Shown here: piece by piece, positions 23,772 through 32,365 of the stretch
Numbering within the stretch: position 1 is the stretch's first letter
Layout: the number at the start of each line of letters is the position of its first letter
NCBI GenBank assembly: GCA_029834535.1
Contig: JAQMWT010000428.1
Location: 62,001 to 126,000 of the forward strand
Length of the DNA: 64,000 nucleotides
DNA from: Chrysophaeum taylorii
Taxonomy: Eukaryota; Sar; Pelagophyceae; Pelagomonadales; Pelagomonadaceae
Direction of reading: 5' to 3'
Program-made: the position numbers and the translations under genes
Notes under the pieces: generated by a model
Seen by the model: the letters and a program-made list of their open reading frames with translations, nothing else
What the model was told of the DNA's origin: nothing
Database searches by the model: none

Positions 23772-24374
23772 CTATTTATTTTCGACGACGTCGTCTAGTT
23801 TCCTCAGTGCTCGATCGGTGCGGCATGTAGGTGGGCTTTGAGAAGCGATCTGTCGAGGTACTCCGCGCCGCCGTTCGCGACGTCGCTGGGCATCGCCGCA
23901 ACTCTCACTTTTTTGAAAATCTGCCGGGGCCAAAACAGCGATGAAATCGACCGGCTGGACGCTCCGTTCCAAGATGGATCGATGCGCTAACTGTCCAAGC
24001 TCGACGCGTAGGTCGGCGATATCCGCGCCGCGGGCGAGAAGAAGCCGGGCAACGCTCGCGTGACCGTTCCGCACTGCCGCACAGAGCGGCGAGAGCCCAT
24101 CGCACGTGGTTTGGTTCAGATCGGCGCCGTGGTCGAGCAAGAGGCGTGCGACATCGACATGACCCTCTCGGCTAGCGATAAACAACGGCGAGCTGCCGTC
24201 GCACCTCGTCGCGTGGACGTCGGCTCCGCGGTCGAGCAAGACGCGCGCGATGTCCGCGCGACCGCCATAGCTCGCGACATACAGAAGCGACCGGCCGCTA
24301 TCGTCTCTACAATTCACGTCGTGGCCGCGGGCGAGGGCGATGCGCACGTCGCTGACGCTCAGCATCATCAACAT
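23772..24374 (-). CDS. Small ankyrin-repeat protein
   Basis: Probable protein-interaction scaffold of unknown partner. The 200-residue product has about three to four ankyrin repeats in residues 8-115, with the typical DGSSPLFIASREGHVDVARLL and LLDHGADLN consensus. The tail (about 116-200) is Arg/Ser-rich and has no repeat pattern; it may be non-homologous sequence read through to the next stop. The gene ends less than 200 bp from hAT copy 2. Start chosen at the first Met of MLMMLSVSDVRIAL. Confidence 0.7.
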   Translation of the reverse strand: MLMMLSVSDVRIALARGHDVNCRDDSGRSLLYVASYGGRADIARVLLDRGADVHATRCDGSSPLFIASREGHVDVARLLLDHGADLNQTTCDGLSPLCAAVRNGHASVARLLLARGADIADLRVELGQLAHRSILERSVQPVDFIAVLAPADFQKSESCGDAQRRRERRRGVPRQIASQSPPTCRTDRALRKLDDVVENK

Positions 24375-24472
24375 CTTTTACTACAGCCGTTGAGTTGCCG
24401 CAGCATTCGAATCCTCGACGTACGAGAATAGCACGAGAATACCTCCCTCAACGTATGGCTATGGCTGTTAAA

Positions 24473-25582
24473 TTAGTATTGGTGGACCGCGTCGACGAAG
24501 GCTTTGACGAGGAGGGGGTCTTCGGTGCCGGCGAGCCCCTCGCCGAGATTGGCGATGAGGGGGCCGAGAGCAAAGTCCATGAGCATCTTGGATACCTCCT
24601 TCTCGAGGATGGAGGGGCTGTCGGCGTCCGCGTTGACGAGGAGCTTTGGGTCGAGATTGCCCTGGAGGCAGCAGTCAACCTTGGATCTGAGGTCGCGGCG
24701 GTTGGCAGTGGTGTCGAGGGTGATGACGTCGTAGTGAGAAGCGAGTGCCTGGTTTGCTTCCTGGTTTGCCCCCCGCGCGAACACAAAAAGGGGAACGTCG
24801 GGGTGTCGGCGCTTGAACTTGTGGGCGAGCGAGACGAGGCGCGGGGCGGCAAAAGTAGAAAAGGTGCGGGCATCTAGGGCGCCGGCCATCGCTTCGAAAA
24901 CCTGAACGGCGTGCGCGCCGTGGTCGACTTGCGCACTCAAGTACTCGACGATGAGGTCCTCGAGGGCATCCATCAGCCTCTCGCAGGCCGCCGGGTGGGA
25001 CTTGAAGAAGTCGCGGGCGGGAGCTACTTTCTTGGACGACGAGCCGAGGACGTAGTATAGTAACGTCCACGGCGCGGCCGAGAACCCTAACAAAGTCACG
25101 TCTCTGCCTTCGCGGAGCTGAGCAGCGCGAATCTCGGTGACCGCGCGCGTCACGTGGCGAAGGTTGGTCCGGACGAGCCACTCGGGGTCGTGGGCTGCCA
25201 GATCGGCGATATACGAGGCGTGGTCCGGCGTCTCTATCGGTCGCGGCACCTGAATGCCCACCCCTCCGGGCATCGTCACATCAATGCCCAACGCCTGCGC
25301 CAGCACGAGGATGTCGCTGAAAAGGATCGCCGCGTCCACGTCGTACCGCCGGAGCGGCTGCATCGTTACCTCTGCAACATCAAGGGGATCCTTCAGCAGC
25401 TCTAGGAATTGTTTTCCCGTCTGCTCCTTGTACTCCCTATACTCGGGCATGTGCCGCCCGGCCTGCCGGAACAACCAGACGGGCGTGCGCTCCACGGGTT
25501 GGCACCTGGCGGCGCGGACCACGAGATCATTCGCGGGAGCGAGACCGCGCGCGGCGACGGCCAACAGCCAGACCCTCATCAT
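24473..25582 (-). CDS. UROD: Uroporphyrinogen decarboxylase
   Basis: Removes four acetate carboxyls from uroporphyrinogen III to give coproporphyrinogen III, in haem and chlorophyll synthesis. The 369-residue protein carries the first family signature as PVWLFRQAGRHMPEY (usually WxMRQAGRYxPEY) and the second as GFSAAPWTLLYYVLGS, with FSDIL and QVFEAMAG also conserved. A short hydrophobic N-terminus (MRVWLLAVAARGLAPAND) precedes the enzyme and could be part of a plastid or ER targeting signal; most algae carry more than one isoform. GGGTTACTTACTTACTTACT lies immediately upstream of the ATG. Confidence 0.95.
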   Translation of the reverse strand: MMRVWLLAVAARGLAPANDLVVRAARCQPVERTPVWLFRQAGRHMPEYREYKEQTGKQFLELLKDPLDVAEVTMQPLRRYDVDAAILFSDILVLAQALGIDVTMPGGVGIQVPRPIETPDHASYIADLAAHDPEWLVRTNLRHVTRAVTEIRAAQLREGRDVTLLGFSAAPWTLLYYVLGSSSKKVAPARDFFKSHPAACERLMDALEDLIVEYLSAQVDHGAHAVQVFEAMAGALDARTFSTFAAPRLVSLAHKFKRRHPDVPLFVFARGANQEANQALASHYDVITLDTTANRRDLRSKVDCCLQGNLDPKLLVNADADSPSILEKEVSKMLMDFALGPLIANLGEGLAGTEDPLLVKAFVDAVHQY

Positions 25583-25639
25583 CTAGTAAGTAAGTAAGTA
25601 ACCCTCGTTAATAATAATAATAACGCCAGAGTATTATTT

Positions 25640-26200
25640 ATGGGGCACCGATTTTTCGTGCAGCGCCGCCTCGCGGCCAAATTCAAGCTGCCCGGAGAGG
25701 AGGAGGAGGAGGGGGAGGACGAGAGCGACAAGGTGCGGAAGGAGCTCGCCGAGCTGACGGGCATCGACTACAAGCGGTTTTACCCCCCGGCGCCGTCGCG
25801 GCCCAAGGCTGCGGCGGCGAAAAGTTCCGGAACGACGCCGTCGATCGCGCTCACGGATATCCGGCTAGTCGACGACGAATCGAGTTTCTTCGATCTAAGC
25901 GAAGCGTCCCGGGCCTTCGACCAAGGCCTCGACAAGAAGAAGTGGCATGCGGTGGATTCGCCCGCGCTTGGTAGTAGTAGTAGTAGTAGTAGTTGTTGTA
26001 AAGCGCCGACGCCAGCGCCAGCAGAACCACCGTTGTTGGACCCCGTGCTCAAGCCAAAACGGAAACCCAGGAAACCTCTGCCCAAACTCACGCACCTCAA
26101 GACCGAGCTCTACGGAAAATCGCACAAACTCACCGGGCCGCTCTACTCGTGGCCCAGGACATCCTCCAGCATCGATCTCCTCAAAACTATTCCGTCGTAG
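25640..26200 (+). CDS. Unknown 186-residue protein
   Basis: Family not recognised. The N-terminus has an acidic Glu stretch (about 20-31), then ELTGIDYKRFYPP, a linker, ALTDIRLVDDESSFFDLSE, a Ser run encoded by a TAG/AGT microsatellite (25970-25992), a Pro/Lys-rich stretch and LYGKSHKLTGPLYSWPR near the C-terminus. It looks soluble and partly disordered. It is divergent from UROD with about 57 bp between starts, so the two share an upstream region. Codon use resembles the neighbours. Confidence 0.6.
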   Translation: MGHRFFVQRRLAAKFKLPGEEEEEGEDESDKVRKELAELTGIDYKRFYPPAPSRPKAAAAKSSGTTPSIALTDIRLVDDESSFFDLSEASRAFDQGLDKKKWHAVDSPALGSSSSSSSCCKAPTPAPAEPPLLDPVLKPKRKPRKPLPKLTHLKTELYGKSHKLTGPLYSWPRTSSSIDLLKTIPS

Positions 26201-28383
26201 GTTGGAGTTGACAGGAACTCCTCATAATTCGGCGATGTCCACAACCACGTGGGTCACTCACTCACTCACTCACTCACTCACTCGGGGTTTGAGATATGTA
26301 AGCAAAAACCCAGGTTTGCGGAGACGACGTGGCTCTACCAAATTCAGACCGCTGGCATCGCCCCCTTACTTACCAGCAGGCGATCCGCTTTGAACAACAA
26401 AGTCTCGAGAGCGCATCGTGACTGGCCAATGGATGGATGGATCCCCGAAAACGACCCTCTCGGAGCGATAGTCGGCCGGAGATGCGCGCAATCCTCCCTC
26501 CTAAAGACCGTCGTCCTCCGTGCTGCCATCACGGTTGGCGCCGCCGCCACTGCCGGTGGTGTTGTCGCCGCAGACGCCTCCACTACCTCCGCTCGGTCTT
26601 TAAATGTTATGGCGAGGAATTTCACGCTCCAGAAGAAGACCAGCGCCTCGATTTTACGAGCGTTCTAAACGCACCGACGTCGTTGTTGGGTTTCAGTCCC
26701 GAAAGAATATGACTTGTTGTTTTGGGAGGGGAGGGCGGCCGTCCTCGTCACCTCTCGAGATGTGGGTGCCTCCCGGCTACAAAAACGACGCTGTCTGTCT
26801 GGATTTTATGATGTTGCGACCATATCCACGAGGGCTGCGCAAAGCTTCAAGTAGACAAGACACGAGAACAGAATAAACGACCAAAGAATAATCAGGAGTA
26901 AGGCCAAATCACAGTACCCGGCGCCAGGCATGTGCTCGCCTTGGCGCCCGACCTGGCCGCGACAAGCAACCTCGAAACGCGTCGCTGCGTCCCATCCAAT
27001 CTCGCGCGCAAAGTTGGGCGGCCGCGGCGATCGGTAATCACGCGCTCGCGGAAATGACCTCGTTGATGAAGACGCGATACAAATATGATAAGATCGTTCC
27101 CGAACGCCGCCCGGCAACTGGACGAAGCCGACTATCAGCTTGAGGTGGTCCTCGTCGAATACCATTGAGATTTCAACAACGAGATGTCTTATCCGCTCGG
27201 AGTAGAGCGCAAGGTGCGCCTCGTCAAGAAAGCAGCAAAGCCAACCTTCCCCGGAATCGACCACTTCGCGCAACAAGTCGCTTTTCTGGGCCAGAGACTC
27301 GGCGTTGACCACCGCGAGGGCGTTGGCGTCGGTCAGCATCATCAGTAACACGGTTCGTTCTCTCTGTGCTCTGGAAGAAACGATATTTTTTTGCCGTTCG
27401 GCTTCAATAATGCGGCGTAAATGGGACTATAGGTGGCGTTAGGCGCAGGGTTAGTTAGCCTTGTGATCCCTTTAGGAGATATTATGTTGTGGTGCCAACA
27501 TCTCAATAGCACTCAAACATACATCCTGGAGAAGGCACGACTGAGAAACCGGAGAGAGAGAGAGAGTCAGTCAGTCATCGAGCCGCAAGCCCCTGCATGT
27601 TGAAACAGGGTCGTTTGCAAAACGTAAGGATTCGATCCTTTGAGCTCTAAACATCTCGAATGTTGCCAAATCGACCAAGCCAGGACAGCAACAGCCTTGG
27701 AACGGCGTCTACGACGAGTTTTGTGTGCGTCGTTTATGCACATTTTTTGGGGCGGGCGGCTGCGTGCGTCGTATCATGATGCACACACCTCTCGGGAAGG
27801 CAGTTTCGCGCTGCTCGAGCCATTATCAACGTCGTTCGAGCGGGGCCGTGCGTTTTCTTTTGCGGGGGGGAGACAGCCAGCGCAAGTCGGCATTCAAAAG
27901 CGCTTGGGGGGCTTGCTTCGGAAACAATATATTGACGCGCAATGCCAGCAAAAGGCGGTTTCATTCCTACCAACGCGCTCGCGCGAGCTGATCGCGCGTG
28001 CTCGCGGCTGGCCGCGAGGGACGTCACAGTACACGTCGCGGGAGCGTGTGTGTATCAAGCATACGCGACCATAGTTATTCATCAGTAGAGAAGATGCCCC
28101 CATCGGGAAAAACGAGCGCATTATCGATCGCGAGATGACGATCGAAATACGCACCTCCATGTTAGAAGCTCCTCCAGGAACGCAAAAAAAAAAAACTTCT
28201 CATACGCGACCCGCGCCGATTTCGAGGCCTCGGTGCGACTGCAGGTGTGAACCGCCCCACCTTTCAGAGCCACTTTTTGACCAGCGTGTGCCGCGCCCGG
28301 TCGATCTCATCGCAACGGCCTGAACGGTGCTTTGAATCTGGTGGATAACCCTTAGGCTCCTAGTACCAGTTCGAAGAAGCAAC
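26201..28383. other. Long, mostly non-coding region
   Basis: About 2.2 kb with no gene of known family. It contains a CACT repeat at 26253-26282, GGATGGAT near 26433-26441, a GAGA repeat at 27553-27566 followed by CAGT repeats, and scattered short open frames (for example 26249-26668 on + and 27640-28074 on +) without recognisable motifs. One possible minus-strand gene is listed separately. Confidence 0.5.
26806..27351 (-). CDS. Possible small membrane protein, unrecognised
   Basis: A 181-residue frame beginning MLLMMLTDANALAVVNAESL. Its first 95 residues read like a folded helical protein (LLREVVDSGEGWLCCFLDEAH, IRHLVVEISMVFDEDHLKLIV). The middle is Arg/Pro-rich. Near the C-terminus is one strong hydrophobic segment (LALLLIILWSFILFSCLVYL). 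No homologue recognised and no neighbouring gene supports it. It could be a gene fragment extended by chance. Confidence 0.25.
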   Translation of the reverse strand: MLLMMLTDANALAVVNAESLAQKSDLLREVVDSGEGWLCCFLDEAHLALYSERIRHLVVEISMVFDEDHLKLIVGFVQLPGGVRERSYHICIASSSTRSFPRARDYRSPRPPNFAREIGWDAATRFEVACRGQVGRQGEHMPGAGYCDLALLLIILWSFILFSCLVYLKLCAALVDMVATS

Positions 28384-29031
28384 ATGGCACGAAGGGAGCT
28401 GGCCTTGTCGTTCAGCGGGAGCGGACTCATGACTTTTTGGCACTTTGGAGTTGCCTCGGCGCTCGCCGAGCACCGTATCATGGAACGCGTGGCGCGGGTC
28501 CACGGGACCTCGGGCGGCGCCGCCGCCGCGGCGATGCTGCTGATGGCCCCCGAGAAAATCGGGGAAACGCTTCGCGTGTTTCCCCGGAACTTTCTCCGGA
28601 GCCCCATCCCGCTCGTGCGCGACGCGATGGAGGAACTCGGGATGCGGCCGCGCGCAGACGCGCGCTTCGCGCCGCACGCGACGTCCTTGGGCTTACGCAA
28701 CGAGATACTTAAAGTAGAGACTCCGGAAGACGTGGTAACGGCAATCGCCGCATCTTGCTGCCTCGTCCCGGCGGGCGTCCGGCACAGGGGCCGCTTATAC
28801 TACGACGGGGGCCTTTCGGACCCCCTACCCGTCGACCTCTCGCTCCCCACGATTAGGGTTTCGGTGTTTGCCGGCGGCGATATCGCGCCCGCTTCGAGAG
28901 CCTTATCTCTCCGCAACGCTCACGCCATCCTCGACACTGCGCTCCTCAACAAAACGCGGGCCCCCCTGCGCTTCGACGAGGGCCGCGAGGCCGGCTTGAG
29001 ATTCCTCGACGGCTTTTCCCTCGACGACTAG
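28384..29031 (+). CDS. Compact patatin-like phospholipase/acylhydrolase
   Basis: Predicted serine acyl hydrolase with the patatin Ser-Asp dyad. At 215 residues it is a minimal patatin core. The N-terminus LALSFSGSGLMTFWHFGVASAL holds the Gly-rich oxyanion loop; the nucleophile is Ser43 in GTSGG (GxSxG); the second catalytic residue is Asp141 in YYDGGLSDPLP. Substrate cannot be told. No signal peptide or membrane helix. The start ATG directly follows AGCAAC. The last 40 residues are polar and end FSLDD. Confidence 0.85.
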   Translation: MARRELALSFSGSGLMTFWHFGVASALAEHRIMERVARVHGTSGGAAAAAMLLMAPEKIGETLRVFPRNFLRSPIPLVRDAMEELGMRPRADARFAPHATSLGLRNEILKVETPEDVVTAIAASCCLVPAGVRHRGRLYYDGGLSDPLPVDLSLPTIRVSVFAGGDIAPASRALSLRNAHAILDTALLNKTRAPLRFDEGREAGLRFLDGFSLDD

Positions 29032-30536
29032 TAGCTGATGGCCCTCTTTCTTAACCCGCGGGCGGCGTGGGGACAGACCAGAAGGGGGTGCTTTTTCCGA
29101 GACCCATTTCAGCGAGTGCGCTTCCAAGTATGTTATTTGAAGCGCATCACCCAGCTCCCCGGAGGGGGTTTTAATGAGCGAAGCGCAAGGAGCGGCTGGG
29201 AGCCACTCATCAGGAGACCCGTCGTCGCAACAACGCTAGTGGTGCGACGAGATGGCGAGATAGGTCCGGAGATGGGGCGGTCTCCAACAAAAGCCCCCGA
29301 GTGGAGTTCGTGTTTGCGGAGCGGGGGGGGGGGGTCCCTGCCTCGAATCTGGTGACAAGGAAAATCTTCAAAGAAGAATAGACCCCTGCCTTGATGCCGA
29401 GAACGGGAGCAGCCAACTTCGCGTCGTCCTCGTTGGATGTTGTCTGTGCTTCTTGAGACAGGCATAAGCGGAGTTCGCTTTAATAGAAAGCCGACTGACA
29501 CTATAGTTAGTTTCCCGTGCTGCGAACTCAAGGAAAAGCGCCTCAATTTTTGAGACAGCGCAATCTGCGATATGCTTGAGACGATCGATCGTGGCGCAAA
29601 TAAACGTGTTCGTGGCGTAACGGCCTGTCGGGGACGGTCTTTGGTGTGTACCCCTCGAAAACGGCTCCTCGAGATTGTGCTGGGCGAGGAGCAGGATGAA
29701 GTCCACGCACCTGGTCCCAAACGAGAGCGAGACGTGGCTGTGGATGAGGCGGCGATTGTAGAGGACGCGGTGTTTTTCTTTTTCCAAAATAGAGGGAGCG
29801 AGCCTCCCTGCGATTGGAGGACTCTGTTGCGCACGTCGTGAAAGAAAACAGGTGTCGACACCGATCGTTCGGCGTGATGCACTTTGGAGCGTCTTTGGTA
29901 CGACACGCAAAAATAGCTCTGGGATCTGGATTATGTGCCAGGAGGGAGGGAGGGAGACTCTTGATATCGGGTTCGCAGCAGACGTCCTGCCTCGTGTCGC
30001 GATGCTCTTGGTTGGTTGCAGTACGCAACTCTCCAGCTTGTCACGCGGAAGTAGACTACCACACATCGCGACGACCAGGGCTCGATAATGCAGGACTTCG
30101 GCCGAGAGCCCGGGAGGAGGTAGTCTCATTCCATCGCGGCAGGCAGGCAGGCAGGCAGGCAAAAGGTCGTATCAATTGTAAACTGGCGGAGTGTGTGTCA
30201 GAGGGACAAACTAAAAGGGCTTCGCGAAAGCGGTGTACGAGACGCCAACTCCCCATCGTGCTGAGCTCGGAGAATCGAGTTGTAGTAGTAGTTGTTGTTG
30301 TTCTAGAGCGATTTTGACTTCTAGAGCGGCGATTTTGACGACGTAGGGCGATTGATTTACTTTTACACAAAATTCACATTGAACGGGCGTACCCTAGACT
30401 GCGGCAGAAGAGGACCTCAGCAGCCAGCTCGAGGAGAGCGAGCCAGGGAGTTGACTGACCCAGGAGCGACCTCTTGGTCGCTGACGATCGCTCAATTAAG
30501 GGAAAAAACAAAATATGGCGCCAACTACTACTACTA
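29032..30536. other. Intergenic region with possible degraded minus-strand coding
   Basis: About 1.5 kb. A minus-strand frame at 29368-30162 (264 codons) contains protein-like stretches (RRLIHSHVSLSFGTRCVDFILL; ICATIDRLKHIADCAVSKIEAL) between low-quality sequence, suggesting a decayed gene or mobile-element relic rather than an intact one. Microsatellites: poly-G at about 29321-29333, GGAG at 29942-29952, GCAG/GGCA at 30137-30163, and TAG/TTG at 30272-30302. Confidence 0.35.
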
Positions 30537-30863
30537 CTACTCGTTGACGAGGTGAAGGAGAAGGGGGTCGTCGTGGTCGCAGGGCTTGAACTCATAGAAT
30601 ATGGGGACTTCGACGGGTGGTTCGGTATGAGGGGCGCCTCGTATTCCGTAATCTTGAAGTGTTTTGACGTCGTCAGACATTTCGTTTGCTTGGGCGAAGG
30701 CCGTGTGGCAGACGACGAGATCACGGATGCGGCCGTGGCGTTCGACGAGTCGTTGTTTGATCGCGAAGACGAAGGTCGAGGTCGGGACGGAGAGCTTGAA
30801 GTTCATGAAGTTCCAGTTCATGAGCCGGAAGTCGAGGGTGACGACGGTTTTATCGATCAACAT
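30537..30863 (-). CDS. Small protein with ubiquitin-like fold (inferred)
   Basis: A 108-residue protein starting MLIDKTVVTLDFRL. A ubiquitin-like pattern is visible: strand-rich start, LSVPTSTFVFAIKQRLVERHG (helix), RDLVVC, DDVKTLQDYGI, VPIFYEFKP, and an acidic tail DHDDPLLL. The function is unknown. It lies on the same strand directly after the DGD synthase gene: an alternative upstream ATG (30884) overlaps the DGD stop in ATGA, and the Met used here is only 17 nt past that stop. It may have its own promoter within the DGD 3' end or share a transcript. Confidence 0.65.
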   Translation of the reverse strand: MLIDKTVVTLDFRLMNWNFMNFKLSVPTSTFVFAIKQRLVERHGRIRDLVVCHTAFAQANEMSDDVKTLQDYGIRGAPHTEPPVEVPIFYEFKPCDHDDPLLLHLVNE

Positions 30864-30880
30864 AGGATTGTGTGATGACG

Positions 30881-32365
30881 TCATAGTTTGAGGTAGTCGC
30901 GACGTTGCTTGGCATAGGCTGCTTGCCGTCCAATGGTCGGCCCCGCGCCGGCGACGGTGCGAATCGCATCGCCGAATGCCCCCTGGCCGAGGGATGTGTG
31001 GAGGTGTGCGGCGAGCTTCTGGGAGGTCGTGAGGGGGTCGGGGGGATCGGGGACGAGGGTCCAAAAGCGGTCGGTGGCCGCCGCCCAGGTTAAGGAGGTC
31101 CGGTGGGCCCTCGAGAGCGGCGGCGGTTCGTGGGTGAGAGCGTAAGACAAAAGCTTTGCGAATTGCCTCGAATTCGAAAAGGCGAGGCACGATGGGAATT
31201 GGTAGAAGAATTCGTTCGACGGGTGCTTCGCGATAACGACCCATTTTCCCATGGCGATCGCCTCGGCGACCGTCGTGCACAGAACTTCCGTTACCGAGGG
31301 GTTGACGAGGACGCGGTACGCGAGGGCGCAGGTCCGGTGGTCCTGACGTCCCAAAAAGCGAACTCGCAGCTTGGCGCGGCGATACGCGCGCTCGATTTCG
31401 CGGCGATGCGGCCCGGTGCCGACGACGTCGAACGGCGGGAGCTCTTCGCCGTATACGCGTCTCGTTTTCTTTAAGAGGCGCAGGAGCCGGTCGAGGCCCT
31501 TGGGCCAAACGAGCTTTCCGATAAAGTAAGCCCCCTGGGTTTTGTGACTGTACGGACTCTTTGGGGCTCCGATTTGGAGAAAATCGGGTCTCACGCCGTG
31601 CACGTTGCACGTGACCTCGTCTCGCGCGTATCTCGGAATCGCGCCGCTCAATTTGATGAGCCGGTGGACGTGGGCCTGGCACATCCACCGGGCCATCATG
31701 AGGGTAAAAAACGCTTTGAAGGGACCCACGATCGGGTGCACGAGGACCCCAAGAATCGTCGGCAGCTTTTCGGTTTTCGCGTAACTAACGTAATTCGTGT
31801 GCGCGACGCCCACCACCGTCGCGACGTCGCGCCAGCCCCGGGACGACCGGTACGCGTACCAGTTCAGGTGTTCGGGTTCTTCGAGGACCACGAGCTCGGG
31901 CTCGAAGTTGTATCTTTGTTGCGCGGGATATAATTCGATACGATCCAGCGCCTCCAAAGTCTCGCCCATCGGATATAAGGAGTGGTGACACCGGTGGTAT
32001 TTTGCCTCGTAGAACCCGATCCGCAGCAACGGTGCGAACGGCACCCACGACAGCACGTACGCGGCCTGCTCGGGCTTGGTCCCAAACTCGACGGGAAACA
32101 CGAGATGTTGTTCGTCCGGGTCGACCCAAGGCAAAAAGAGGACCACGTCGTGCCCAGCCCTCGACAGTTCCGCGGCCCTCAACAACGCGTTGATCGACGT
32201 CCCCGTCAACCACGGCACGCTCGCGGTCGTCATCACCAATATTTTCTTCCCCAGACCACCGCGACACATCATCATCATGGTGGCAATCAACAACCACCAT
32301 GATGATGATGATGATGATGATGAACGCATCATCATAAACAACAACAACTTCAAACGTTCGTTCAC
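30881..32365 (-). CDS. DGD: Digalactosyldiacylglycerol synthase
   Basis: GT4-family galactosyltransferase of the plastid envelope that converts MGDG to DGDG, a main thylakoid lipid. The 494-residue protein shows the DGD pattern: TTASVPWLTGTSINALLRAA, VVLEEPEHLNWY, VVGVAHTNYVSY, VTCNVHGVRPDFL, GAYFIGKLVWPKGLDRLL, VLVNPSVTEVLCTTVAEAIAMGK and HPSNEFFYQFP. The N-terminus has a Ser run and a hydrophobic segment (WWLLIATMMMM), with an ATG/CAT microsatellite, so the exact start is uncertain (another Met lies at about residue 11). The presence of this enzyme is the best evidence that the organism has a plastid. Confidence 0.93.
   Translation of the reverse strand: MNERLKLLLFMMMRSSSSSSSSWWLLIATMMMMCRGGLGKKILVMTTASVPWLTGTSINALLRAAELSRAGHDVVLFLPWVDPDEQHLVFPVEFGTKPEQAAYVLSWVPFAPLLRIGFYEAKYHRCHHSLYPMGETLEALDRIELYPAQQRYNFEPELVVLEEPEHLNWYAYRSSRGWRDVATVVGVAHTNYVSYAKTEKLPTILGVLVHPIVGPFKAFFTLMMARWMCQAHVHRLIKLSGAIPRYARDEVTCNVHGVRPDFLQIGAPKSPYSHKTQGAYFIGKLVWPKGLDRLLRLLKKTRRVYGEELPPFDVVGTGPHRREIERAYRRAKLRVRFLGRQDHRTCALAYRVLVNPSVTEVLCTTVAEAIAMGKWVVIAKHPSNEFFYQFPSCLAFSNSRQFAKLLSYALTHEPPPLSRAHRTSLTWAAATDRFWTLVPDPPDPLTTSQKLAAHLHTSLGQGAFGDAIRTVAGAGPTIGRQAAYAKQRRDYLKL

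Noticed and set aside
27570-27660. Possible tRNA (GGATTCGATCC T-arm-like stretch)
   Set aside because: A T-loop-like stem exists near 27628-27640 but the preceding stem has a 10-nt loop and no acceptor pairing was found.
29368-30162. 264-codon minus-strand frame as an intact gene
   Set aside because: Start and end are low-complexity, no domain is visible, and an overlapping frame is equally long; kept only as a possible relic.
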